A stretch of DNA of 6,034 bases from Bacteroidota bacterium (GCA_018224415.1 JAGTUZ010000034.1:1-6034), one strand, 5' to 3'. Positions 1-6,034 are shown, counted from the first letter of the stretch. Program-made: numbers and translations. Notes: generated by a model from the sequence alone, not told the origin.

Positions 1-2139
1 CCCGCGAAAAACGCCTATGTCTGGGTTGCGGGCAAAATGTATGTCACGGACCAGGACGGACGTTTCACGGCCGACCTGGGCAGTGCCAGCACCGGGCAGC
101 TCATCACCCGGCTTTCTGGTCCCTATGCCATCGCCCGTCGCGACGACACGACCCGTACCTCCGGCGGCACGCCCGCGAACGCCGTGCAGAGCATGACCGT
201 CGCTGCCGGACAGGATCTCGACATCGTATGGGACAACAGCAATTCCTCCTCCCCCGAACGCAATACCTTCTATCACATCAATCTCGTGCGTGATTTCGCG
301 CGCGCACTCAGCGGCGCTCCGGCACTGTCGAATCTCGACCGACAGGTGCCCGGGCTGGTCGACATCGACAGCGAGTGCAACGCTTTCTTCGACGGACGGG
401 GCGTGAACTTCTTCAAGGCCAGCCTCAGCTGCGGCAACACCGGTGAGATCGCGTCCGTCATTCATCACGAGTATGGCCATGGCATCCACATCTGGCTTAC
501 GAACAACCTCACGGGTCGTCCGCCGGTCAACGGTGCCATCAAGGAGGCGGTCGCGGACATCGTGTCCAACCTGCTCAGCGACGATCCACGCATCGGTCTC
601 GGATTCATGAAAAACGGCCCGAGCAATGGCATCATCCGTAATTCGGACAACACCCGCCGTTATCCGGAGAACGTGATCAACGAGATTCATGACGACGGCA
701 TGATCCTCACCGGCGCGGTATGGGACGTGCGCAAGGCGCTTGGTATCGAGAAGACCGCGCAGTTGTACATGGACGCGATGTTCGGCGTGCCTGACGGCTC
801 TTCGCTCGGCGAGGCGCTGGCGGACTATTTTCTCGAATTTCTCATCGCCGACGACGATGACGGCAACCTTTCCAATGGGACGCCAAACTCCGAGGTGATC
901 ATTTCCGCCTTCAACGCGCATGGCATTCCCGGTTCGGCCATCGTCGTGCTGCATCAGGGCATTGCCGACCAGAACAACATCAGTGAACCCTACGAGATCA
1001 CCGGCGTGGCGCGCATGGCCGGAGATATCGATTTGAACCTGTTGAGCGTCCAGCAAGTGGACATCGTCTACTCCGTGGACAACTGGCAGAGCAGCCAGCG
1101 CATCACCGCAGATTACCGCTCCGCGACACAGTCCTTCGTCGGTTTCATTCCGCCACACAAAGCGGGCAGTATCGTCCGATATTATTTCGAGGTCTTCGAC
1201 AACTTCGGCAGCAACCTCAAGGAACCGGCCACAGCCCCTAATTCCAGCCATCTCTTTCTCGTCGGCTATGAGACCCGTTACATTCATGACGGCGAAGCCC
1301 AGGACGGCTGGCGGGTGATCTCCGACGCGACGACCGGGGAATGGGTACGCGAGACGCCTGTCGGCACCTGGAACACCCAACTCGGGAGTGAAGGCGAAGT
1401 CCCTTACGTGCAGCCGAATGAGGATCACACCCCCGGAATCGGCAAGACCCGCTGCTGGGTCACCGGCAACGCACAGCGCGGTGCGGGACTCGGCACTGCC
1501 GATGTCGACGACGGGCAGACGGTGCTCGCTTCTCCGGATATCGACCTCACCGGAATGGTGCAGCCCGTGCTCCGCTATTATCGCTGGTTCTCGAACGACG
1601 CAGGCGCAACCCCCGGGACCGATTTCTGGATCGTGCAGATCTCCGAAAACGGCAGCACAAACTGGGAATTCCTCGAGCGTACCAAGCAGAGCGATGCGTC
1701 GTGGAAGCCGCACGTCTATGTGCTTCGTGACCTCATTGATCTCACACCGAACATGAACCTGCGTTTCATTGCCGCCGACGAAGGCGAAGGATCCCTGATC
1801 GAAGCGGCAGTCGACGATATCGAGATTCTCGATATCAATCAGGCCCTGGTTGGCGTCGAAGACAACCCCGTGCCGTACACGCTGGCGCTCGGTCAGAATT
1901 ATCCAAATCCGTTTAATCCCGCAACGTCCATTTCCTACAGCGTTCCGCAGGCTGGTCCAATTCGACTGTCCGTCACCAACAGTTTCGGGCAGGAAGTGGC
2001 GCGTCTCGTCGACGGCCATGTCCAGGCCGGAATGCATACCGTGTCTTTCGACGCGAGCGACCTCGCTTCCGGGCTGTATGTCTACGAGCTGCGCAGCGGC
2101 GAGACCCGTCTCACCCGAAAGATGATGCTGTTGCAATAA
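1..2139 (+). CDS. Secreted zinc metalloprotease with T9SS type A sorting domain (5' partial)
   Basis: The frame is open from base 1, so the ATG at 37 is internal and the N-terminus (signal peptide, probably a propeptide) lies outside the window. Counting from that ATG, HEYGH at 144-148 gives zinc ligands H144 and H148 and catalytic E145. GAIKEAVADI (166-175) resembles the thermolysin helix that carries the third ligand, here E170. HDDGMILTGAVWD (218-230) resembles the downstream M36/M4 region. C114 and C132 bracket a CNAFFDG/NFF segment typical of these secreted proteases. Residues about 300-410 look like an Ig/FnIII-type beta domain (RYYFEVFDNFG). Residues about 411-600 look like a jelly-roll/MAM-like domain (GEWVRETPVGT, AVDDIEIL). 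Residues about 614-700 are a T9SS type A sorting domain: NYPNPFNPAT, then GLYVYEL and a basic tail ending in LTRKMMLLQ. The inferred role is a cell-surface or released endopeptidase carried across the outer membrane by T9SS. The substrate cannot be told. The exact peptidase family (M4 or M36-like) is unsure. Confidence 0.9.
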   Translation, partial: PAKNAYVWVAGKMYVTDQDGRFTADLGSASTGQLITRLSGPYAIARRDDTTRTSGGTPANAVQSMTVAAGQDLDIVWDNSNSSSPERNTFYHINLVRDFARALSGAPALSNLDRQVPGLVDIDSECNAFFDGRGVNFFKASLSCGNTGEIASVIHHEYGHGIHIWLTNNLTGRPPVNGAIKEAVADIVSNLLSDDPRIGLGFMKNGPSNGIIRNSDNTRRYPENVINEIHDDGMILTGAVWDVRKALGIEKTAQLYMDAMFGVPDGSSLGEALADYFLEFLIADDDDGNLSNGTPNSEVIISAFNAHGIPGSAIVVLHQGIADQNNISEPYEITGVARMAGDIDLNLLSVQQVDIVYSVDNWQSSQRITADYRSATQSFVGFIPPHKAGSIVRYYFEVFDNFGSNLKEPATAPNSSHLFLVGYETRYIHDGEAQDGWRVISDATTGEWVRETPVGTWNTQLGSEGEVPYVQPNEDHTPGIGKTRCWVTGNAQRGAGLGTADVDDGQTVLASPDIDLTGMVQPVLRYYRWFSNDAGATPGTDFWIVQISENGSTNWEFLERTKQSDASWKPHVYVLRDLIDLTPNMNLRFIAADEGEGSLIEAAVDDIEILDINQALVGVEDNPVPYTLALGQNYPNPFNPATSISYSVPQAGPIRLSVTNSFGQEVARLVDGHVQAGMHTVSFDASDLASGLYVYELRSGETRLTRKMMLLQ

Positions 2140-2148
2140 AGGCAGCGC

Positions 2149-2253
2149 ATGAATCCTGAGAGGCTGTCCCGCGTCCTGCGGGGCAGCCTCTTGCATTTTG
2201 TGCCTTGCTCCGAGTTTCATAGCTCCTCCGAGTTTCATAGCTTGGAGGCATGA
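2149..2253 (+). CDS. Possible 34-codon leader ORF overlapping the M28 start codon
   Basis: ATG at 2149 opens a 34-codon frame ending with TGA at 2251-2253, which overlaps the ATG of the next gene at 2250-2252 in the ATGA arrangement used for translational coupling. AAAGG at 2138-2142 sits 6 bases before the ATG and could serve as a ribosome binding site. The peptide begins MNPERLSRVL and ends in a two-unit repeat, SEFHSS then SEFHSL, encoded by an 18-base period. It resembles no family I know. It also runs through the terminator stem, and short chance ORFs are common, so it may not be translated. If it is, it would act as a cis-acting leader rather than as a functional protein. Confidence 0.25.
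   Translation: MNPERLSRVLRGSLLHFVPCSEFHSSSEFHSLEA
2158..2200 (+). terminator. Rho-independent terminator after the metalloprotease gene
   Basis: Bases 2160-2172 pair with 2178-2190 in a 13-bp GC-rich stem containing one G-U pair, around a 5-base loop (gtcct). One further A-T pair (2159-2191) can extend it. The stem is followed by a T-rich stretch, TTGCATTTTG. It starts 19-22 bases after the TAA at 2137-2139, the expected place for termination of the protease transcript. The T tract is interrupted by GCA, so termination may be partial. The hairpin also lies inside the possible leader ORF at 2149-2253, so translation of that ORF would disturb it. Confidence 0.75.
2208..2242 (+). repeat. Two-copy 17-bp perfect tandem direct repeat, period 18
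   Basis: CTCCGAGTTTCATAGCT occurs at 2208-2224 and again at 2226-2242, separated by one base, directly upstream of the M28 start. Each copy contains TTTCAT, which is complementary to the ATGAAA spanning the start codon at 2250-2255. The period of 18 keeps the leader ORF at 2149 in frame. It may be a slippage duplication, a pair of operator half-sites, or a source of alternative RNA pairings. No protein can be assigned to it. Confidence 0.8.
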
Positions 2254-2255
2254 AA
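2215..2255 (+). promoter_or_regulatory. Candidate RNA hairpin covering the M28 ribosome binding site and start codon
   Basis: CCTCC (2225-2229) can pair with GGAGG (2244-2248), and TTTCAT (2215-2220) with ATGAAA (2250-2255). Together they give 11 base pairs, with an internal loop (AGCT opposite C) and a 14-base apical loop. This fold would bury both the Shine-Dalgarno-like GGAGG and the start codon. Alternatively the second repeat copy, TTTCAT at 2233-2238, can pair with the same ATGAAA and leave GGAGG in an 11-base loop. The two folds exclude each other. The pairings are read directly from the sequence; a regulatory role is inference. Confidence 0.35.
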
Positions 2256-3245
2256 TCCCCGACCACCCTGCTCCGCCGTCTCACGGCGCTGTCTCTCGCG
2301 CTGCTGATCGCCTCCTGCGGCGGCGGAAAAAAGGAACAGCCCATGCCTGCGGACTTCATTCCCCCGTCCTCCGTACCTGCATTTGACGGTGCGCGCAGTT
2401 TCTCGCTGCTCGTCAGGCAGGTCGCCTTCGGACCACGCGTCCCGAATTCCGACGCCCATGCCCGCTGTCTCGACTTTTACAACGCATTCTTCGACTCGCT
2501 GGACATCGAGGTCGAGGTGCAGTCCTTCACACTCCCGGGATACGACGGCGAACAGTTGCGTCTGAGCAACGTGATCGCGCGCATTCATCCCGAGCGCGTC
2601 GACCGCATTCTTCTGGCCGCGCATTGGGACACGCGTCCCTTCGCGGATCGGGAAACGGATCCCGAGGCAGCCAAACGTCCGATCCCCGGTGCGAACGACG
2701 GCGCCAGCGGCGTCGCTGTGCTGTTGCATCTCGCCGAACTGCTGCAATCCCACCCGGCGCCGGTCGGTGTGGACATCGTGCTGTTCGACGGCGAGGACTA
2801 TGGCAGGGAAGGTGACGAATCCATGTTCCTCCTCGGATCGAAGTATTTCTCGGCCACGCTCGATGCGGCGCAACGCTATCGCTTCGGCATCCTGCTCGAC
2901 CTCGTCGGAGACCGCGATGCCGAATTCCCCCGCGAGGAACTTTCTCGGCAGTTTGCCGGAGATGTGCAGGACATGCTCTGGCGGGAAGCCCGACGACTGG
3001 GTCTCTCCGCGTTTACCGACCGCCCTCACTCCGCCATCCTCGACGACCACCTCCCGCTCAATACTGTGGCCGGGATCAAGACGGTCAACATTATCGATGC
3101 GGCGCTTGTCGGAGGGACCGCCGATAATCCCCGCCGGCGCTACTGGCATACGCTGGACGACACGCCGGAGCAATGTTCCCCAGAGACGCTCGACACCGTC
3201 GGCCGCCTGCTGCTGAGTATCCTGTACGGTATTCAACCTGCCTGA
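2250..3245 (+). CDS. M28-family lipoprotein, probable glutaminyl-peptide cyclotransferase
   Basis: This 331-residue protein is an exported lipoprotein. It has a basic N-terminus (RR at 9-10), a hydrophobic run (11-20) and lipobox IASC with lipidated C23, which supports the ATG at 2250. The M28 alpha/beta zinc-hydrolase fold is marked by HWDTRPF (H125, D127), PGANDGASG (D150), LFDGEDYG (E182, D183), LLDLVGD, ILDDHLP (264-269) and YWHTLDDT (H300). Aligned by eye with human glutaminyl cyclase, D150, D183 and H300 would bind zinc and E182 would be the catalytic acid/base. Such cyclases turn N-terminal Gln of exported proteins into pyroglutamate. Retention of HxD leaves a two-zinc aminopeptidase possible. 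GGAGG lies only one base before the ATG, an unusually short spacing, but no other in-frame start would keep the signal sequence. prmA begins 23 bases downstream, so it probably leads an operon. Confidence 0.85.
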   Translation: MKSPTTLLRRLTALSLALLIASCGGGKKEQPMPADFIPPSSVPAFDGARSFSLLVRQVAFGPRVPNSDAHARCLDFYNAFFDSLDIEVEVQSFTLPGYDGEQLRLSNVIARIHPERVDRILLAAHWDTRPFADRETDPEAAKRPIPGANDGASGVAVLLHLAELLQSHPAPVGVDIVLFDGEDYGREGDESMFLLGSKYFSATLDAAQRYRFGILLDLVGDRDAEFPREELSRQFAGDVQDMLWREARRLGLSAFTDRPHSAILDDHLPLNTVAGIKTVNIIDAALVGGTADNPRRRYWHTLDDTPEQCSPETLDTVGRLLLSILYGIQPA

Positions 3246-3268
3246 TCACGAGCAAACACATTCGAACC

Positions 3269-4114
3269 ATGAACACACCCAAGCAATTCGTCCGCGTCCG
3301 TTTCCCATCCACCCCCGACGACAGCACGCTGCAGGGCATGCTGATCCGACACGACCCTCTCGGATTTCTCGAGGAGGATCTCTGGTGGGAGGCCTACTTC
3401 GACGCGGAGCACTGGCCTATGGTCGAACAGGATTTCCGTGCCCGTCTCGAGTCCGAGGGATACGCCTCGGCGTACGAACTCGAGACCTTCGACCAGCGCA
3501 ACTGGAACAAGGAGTGGGAAGAGAGCATCGAGCCCATCCAGGTGTCAGAGCGTTTCCTGATCACGCCAAGCTGGCACGCGGTCGAAGCCGCTGATGGCGT
3601 GACGGTGCTGGTCATCGATCCGAAGATGTCCTTCGGCACCGGCTACCACGCCACCACGAGACTGATGCTGCGCATGATGGAAGGCGCGCTCCGCGACGGC
3701 GACCGCGTACTCGACGTCGGTTCCGGCACTGGCGTGCTGGGAATCGCGGCGGTGCGCACCGGCGCCAGCGAGGCCGTTGGTGTCGATACGGATGAATGGT
3801 CCTATGACAACGCGGTGGAAAACGCGCAACGCAACGGTGTGTCCGACCGCTGCCATTTCCATCTCGGTTCCGTCGAAAAAGCCGAAGGCAAGTACAACCT
3901 CATCCTTTCCAACATCACGAAAATGGACAACCTGCAGTTGCTTCCGGAATATCTCCAGCGGCTGGAACGCGGCGGACGGTTTGTTCTCTCCGGTTTCTAC
4001 ACCACTGATGCAGAAGACATTCGTCTCGCGCTGGAATCGATGGGAATGCAAATACTCGAAGAGCAGTCAGAGGACGAATGGTGCGCGATCGCGGCCGGAG
4101 AGGAACGCGCATGA
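3269..4114 (+). CDS. prmA: Ribosomal protein L11 methyltransferase
   Basis: PrmA is a cytoplasmic SAM-dependent enzyme that methylates ribosomal protein L11 on lysines and the N-terminus. This copy has 281 residues, close to the usual length of about 290. The N-terminal substrate-recognition domain (about 1-80) is followed by the linker NWNKEWEESIEP (78-89) and the family signature IDPKMSFGTGYHATTR (116-131). SAM motif I is VLDVGSGTGVLGIA (147-160). GVDTD (171-175) is the acidic motif that binds the SAM ribose, and LSNI (213-216) is the catalytic-region motif. The ATG at 3269 is chosen because the frame's earlier ATG at 3173 would overlap the M28 gene by 73 bases and add an unrelated arginine-rich tail. 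No clear Shine-Dalgarno sequence precedes 3269. The stop overlaps the next start in ATGA, so the downstream gene is probably translationally coupled. Confidence 0.93.
   Translation: MNTPKQFVRVRFPSTPDDSTLQGMLIRHDPLGFLEEDLWWEAYFDAEHWPMVEQDFRARLESEGYASAYELETFDQRNWNKEWEESIEPIQVSERFLITPSWHAVEAADGVTVLVIDPKMSFGTGYHATTRLMLRMMEGALRDGDRVLDVGSGTGVLGIAAVRTGASEAVGVDTDEWSYDNAVENAQRNGVSDRCHFHLGSVEKAEGKYNLILSNITKMDNLQLLPEYLQRLERGGRFVLSGFYTTDAEDIRLALESMGMQILEEQSEDEWCAIAAGEERA
4097..4103 (+). promoter_or_regulatory. Ribosome binding site of the Ppx/GppA gene
   Basis: GGAGAGG lies inside the end of prmA, 7 bases before the ATG at 4111. This well-spaced site decides the start at 4111 over the in-frame ATG at 4078, which would add an unrelated RDRGRRGTR stretch ahead of the conserved MTIASIDIGTN terminus. 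Confidence 0.7.
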
Positions 4115-5040
4115 CCATCGCGTCCATCGACATCGGAACCAACACCATCCTCATGCTCATCGCGGAGCTGGCGTCGGGCGGCGGACTGCGTGTCATTTCG
4201 GACCAGCAGGTGGTCGCCCGCGTCGGCAAAGGTGTCGACCACAGCGGTTCCATTGCCTGGGACGCCTTCACCCGCAGCGAAACCTTCCTTGCCACCTTTC
4301 TCGAGGAGGCGCGGAGCGCCGGCGTCGACGTGATCCGCTGTACGGGGACAAGCGCCCTGCGGGATGCGAAAAACGGAGATGATTATCTGGATTACATGCA
4401 CGCCAAGCTGGGGCTGGAAATCGAGATCCTCAGCGGCGACAAGGAAGCGCTGTGGACCTATGGCGGTGCCATCTCGGGCTTCATCGACCGCAACGCCTCC
4501 TATGCCGTGCTCGACATCGGTGGCGGCAGCACGGAGATGACCGTCGGACACGGTTTCCACATCGACAAGCGGCTCAGTCTCGACATCGGCTGCGTCCGTC
4601 TGACGGAAAAATTCCTCCAACACACCCCTCCAACCGACGCAGAGATCGCCACCATGATGGAAGTGATCGACGCGGCGATCCCCCGCTACCCCGCCTTCGA
4701 CCCGGCTGCGACAACGCTTGTCGGTGTCGCCGGCACGGTCACGACACTCGCCGCGGTCGAGCAGGGACTCAAGGTCTACGAGCCAGAGCGCATCGCAGGG
4801 TACGTCCTGACCCGCGAAACAATCGCGCGGCGATTCGAACAATTCCGGACGATGAGCAAGGAGCAATTGCAGCAGCAGCTGAGCATCGATCCCGGCCGGG
4901 CCGATATCATTCTGGTGGGAGTGGCCATCCTCAAGCGGCTGACGGAACTGCGCAATATCCCGCAACTCGTGGTTTCAGAGCGCGGACTCCGATATGGCAT
5001 CGCCATGAGGGAATGGGAACGCCATCTCGAAGACACCTGA
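4111..5040 (+). CDS. ppx: Ppx/GppA family phosphatase (exopolyphosphatase)
   Basis: This 309-residue cytoplasmic protein belongs to the ASKHA-fold Ppx/GppA family, which releases terminal phosphate from polyphosphate and/or converts pppGpp to ppGpp. The phosphate-1 loop is IDIGTNT (6-12). TGTSALRDA (78-86) and SGDKEALWTYGG (108-119) follow; E112 is the likely position of the catalytic glutamate. The phosphate-2 loop is DIGGGSTE (135-142), GVAGTVTTLAA (205-215) is the third nucleotide-fold motif, and VSERGLRYG (288-296) closes the core. It has only the two ASKHA domains and lacks the C-terminal HD-like extension of the roughly 500-residue E. coli enzymes, so it is the short form. Sequence alone does not separate polyphosphatase from pppGpp hydrolase. 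It overlaps prmA by four bases and ends 22 bases from a convergent gene. Confidence 0.92.
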   Translation: MTIASIDIGTNTILMLIAELASGGGLRVISDQQVVARVGKGVDHSGSIAWDAFTRSETFLATFLEEARSAGVDVIRCTGTSALRDAKNGDDYLDYMHAKLGLEIEILSGDKEALWTYGGAISGFIDRNASYAVLDIGGGSTEMTVGHGFHIDKRLSLDIGCVRLTEKFLQHTPPTDAEIATMMEVIDAAIPRYPAFDPAATTLVGVAGTVTTLAAVEQGLKVYEPERIAGYVLTRETIARRFEQFRTMSKEQLQQQLSIDPGRADIILVGVAILKRLTELRNIPQLVVSERGLRYGIAMREWERHLEDT

Positions 5041-5069
5041 CCTTTGTGCAAGACACCAGACCTTAGTGC
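5030..5069. repeat. Two-copy 20-bp tandem repeat spanning two convergent stop codons
   Basis: Bases 5030-5049 and 5050-5069 match at 18 of 20 positions (AAGACACC-GACCTT-GTGC). The two mismatches are T5038/A5058 and T5045/A5065. The first copy contains the TGA of the Ppx/GppA gene (5038-5040). The second contains the reverse-complement TAA of the cysteine desulfurase (5063-5065). Both mismatches fall in those stop triplets, so each copy keeps the stop of only one gene. I see no terminator hairpin in this 22-base gap. Confidence 0.8.
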
Positions 5070-6034
5070 GTCCGTTCCCGCATGGCGTTGACCATGTCGA
5101 TCAGGATGGTCAAACCTTCCCGCACCTCTTCTTCCATCGTTTCCGCTCCGAATGAGATTCGCACTGTCGCCGCGTCCTCCGCGTCTGCATGTCCGATGGC
5201 GCGGATGACATGCGAGGGTTCGATACTGCCGGCGGCGCAGGCCGAGCCGCCCGAGACGGCAAGACCGGCCATGTCGCAGTTCATCAGCAGCGCACCTCCG
5301 TCGAGGGCATAATGTTCGGCTGGGAACGTCACACTCAGGATGTTGGGGAGGACTTGTCCGCTGTCACCGTTGAAGCGAAGCCCGGGGTTGAAGCGGAGAC
5401 CGGGCAGGGCGTCCTGGAGCATTCGCAGCGCGATGGCATGCAGATCGCGCCACCGTCCGATCCGTGATTCCCGTTCTTCGAGCGCGAGCCGCGCCGCAGC
5501 GCCAAACCCCACGATCCCCGCCACGTTTTCCGTCCCGCCCCGGCGTCCCCGCTCCTGCCCGCCGCCTGTCTGCAGCTGCGGGATGCGAAGGCCGCTGCGC
5601 ACATACAGTGCTCCGACGCCTTTCGGTCCATGAATTTTGTGGGCGGACATCGACAGCAGATCCACCGGGACCGCGCGCACATCGATCGTCAGTTTGCCCG
5701 CGCTCTGCACCGCATCGGTGTGGAACAGGGCGCCGCTTTCGCGCACGCGTCCCGCCACATCGGCCAGTGGCAGGATGCCTCCGGTCTCGTTGTTGACGTG
5801 CATGAGCGTGGTCAGCGCGGTTGCTGGTGAGAGCAGGCGGTCGAGGGTATCGGTGTCGGGAACGGCACCTTCGTTCACAGGCAGCAGTCGCAGTGTTCTT
5901 CCCTGCTCCTCCTCCCGTTCACAGGCCGCGAGCACGGCATGGTGTTCCGCGGGGGGTGTGATGATTTCATATCGCTGTTCTCCTGCGATCATGCAGGCGA
6001 GACGCACCGCCGCGTTGTCGGCTTCGGTGCCGCC
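5063..6034 (-). CDS. Cysteine desulfurase, NifS/IscS type (N-terminus beyond window)
   Basis: This PLP enzyme converts cysteine to alanine and passes persulfide sulfur to Fe-S cluster or thiolation acceptors. The frame continues to base 6034 and encodes GGTEADNAA at the edge, the conserved motif that lies near residue 70 in the family. The GTG at 6005-6007 is therefore an internal valine, and about 70 residues are missing. Counting from that valine, EHHAVL (21-26) carries the PLP-stacking histidine. HVNNETG (70-76) and HTDAVQSAGK (96-105) follow. SAHKIHGPKG (121-130) holds the Schiff-base lysine K124, and GGGQERGRRGGTENV (148-162) is the class I signature. SGGSACAAGS (252-261) holds the sulfur-accepting C257. 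It looks active. One oddity is a duplicated PGLRFN at 202-213. It is convergent with the Ppx/GppA gene and no partner (IscU, mnmA) is visible, so its specific pathway is unknown. Confidence 0.93.
   Translation of the reverse strand, partial: GGTEADNAAVRLACMIAGEQRYEIITPPAEHHAVLAACEREEEQGRTLRLLPVNEGAVPDTDTLDRLLSPATALTTLMHVNNETGGILPLADVAGRVRESGALFHTDAVQSAGKLTIDVRAVPVDLLSMSAHKIHGPKGVGALYVRSGLRIPQLQTGGGQERGRRGGTENVAGIVGFGAAARLALEERESRIGRWRDLHAIALRMLQDALPGLRFNPGLRFNGDSGQVLPNILSVTFPAEHYALDGGALLMNCDMAGLAVSGGSACAAGSIEPSHVIRAIGHADAEDAATVRISFGAETMEEEVREGLTILIDMVNAMRERTH
5369..5404 (-). repeat. In-frame 18-bp tandem duplication inside the cysteine desulfurase
   Basis: Bases 5369-5386 and 5387-5404 match at 16 of 18 positions and encode PGLRFN twice in a row. 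Relatives usually have this segment once, before the NG...LPN loop. The reading frame and all catalytic motifs are intact, so the effect is a six-residue loop insertion. Confidence 0.75.

Noticed and set aside
2191..2249. Promoter for the M28 gene
   Set aside because: TTGCAT at 2191-2196 and TTTG at 2197-2200 resemble -35 or Bacteroidetes -33 elements, but no -10 or TAnnTTTG element lies at the right distance.
2235..3236. 333-codon antisense frame opposite the M28 gene
   Set aside because: It lies almost exactly over a gene with clear M28 motifs and a signal peptide. Its translation is rich in Arg, Glu, Gly and Val and has no recognisable motif, as expected for a shadow frame in GC-rich DNA.
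3173..3268. N-terminal extension of prmA from the ATG at 3173
   Set aside because: It would overlap the M28 gene by 73 bases, and the added residues are unlike PrmA. ATG 3269 fits the family start and length.
4078..4110. N-terminal extension of the Ppx/GppA gene from the ATG at 4078
   Set aside because: The added residues are the out-of-frame end of prmA; a well-spaced GGAGAGG and the conserved terminus select 4111.
3997..4965. 322-codon antisense frame opposite the Ppx/GppA gene
   Set aside because: The sense strand carries all Ppx/GppA motifs, and the antisense translation has low-complexity His/Asp/Gly/Val composition typical of reverse-strand shadows.
5041..5062. Bidirectional terminator between the convergent genes
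   Set aside because: The gap and its flanks form a direct repeat, not an inverted one; I found no stable stem or T tract.

Overview
The window holds five genes from a GC-rich bacterium. Four lie on the plus strand and one on the minus strand, and both outer genes are cut by the window edges. The best clue to the organism is the C-terminus of the first protein. It is a type IX secretion (T9SS) type A sorting domain with the NYPNPFNPAT signature. This points to the Bacteroidota/FCB assemblage, and the base composition and motif style suggest an Ignavibacteria/Kapabacteria-like or related lineage rather than a low-GC Bacteroidetes. That placement is an inference.

Layout. Bases 1-2139 encode the 3' part of a large secreted zinc metalloprotease with a T9SS sorting domain. 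Bases 2140-2249 hold a strong intrinsic terminator, a perfect 17-bp tandem direct repeat, and a possible 34-codon leader ORF whose stop overlaps the next start. Next come a lipoprotein of the M28/glutaminyl-cyclase family (2250-3245), ribosomal protein L11 methyltransferase prmA (3269-4114), and a Ppx/GppA phosphatase (4111-5040) that overlaps prmA by ATGA. The last three look like one transcription unit. A NifS/IscS-type cysteine desulfurase (complement of 5063-6034, N-terminus missing) runs convergently, with only 22 bp between the stops. That junction sits in a 20-bp tandem duplication.

How the genes may work together. The protease and the M28/cyclase lipoprotein both belong to the exported-protein compartment. 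Glutaminyl cyclases of this fold cap the N-terminal Gln of exported proteins in Bacteroidota, so a maturation link is plausible but unproven. PrmA and Ppx are cytoplasmic and both touch ribosome or alarmone/polyphosphate physiology. The cysteine desulfurase supplies sulfur for Fe-S clusters or tRNA thiolation and is not obviously connected.

I see no mobile element, CRISPR array, tRNA, rRNA or defence system. Most of the window is ordinary. The part most worth a second look is the 110-bp junction before the M28 gene, where the terminator, leader ORF, tandem repeat and start-codon-pairing hairpins coincide.
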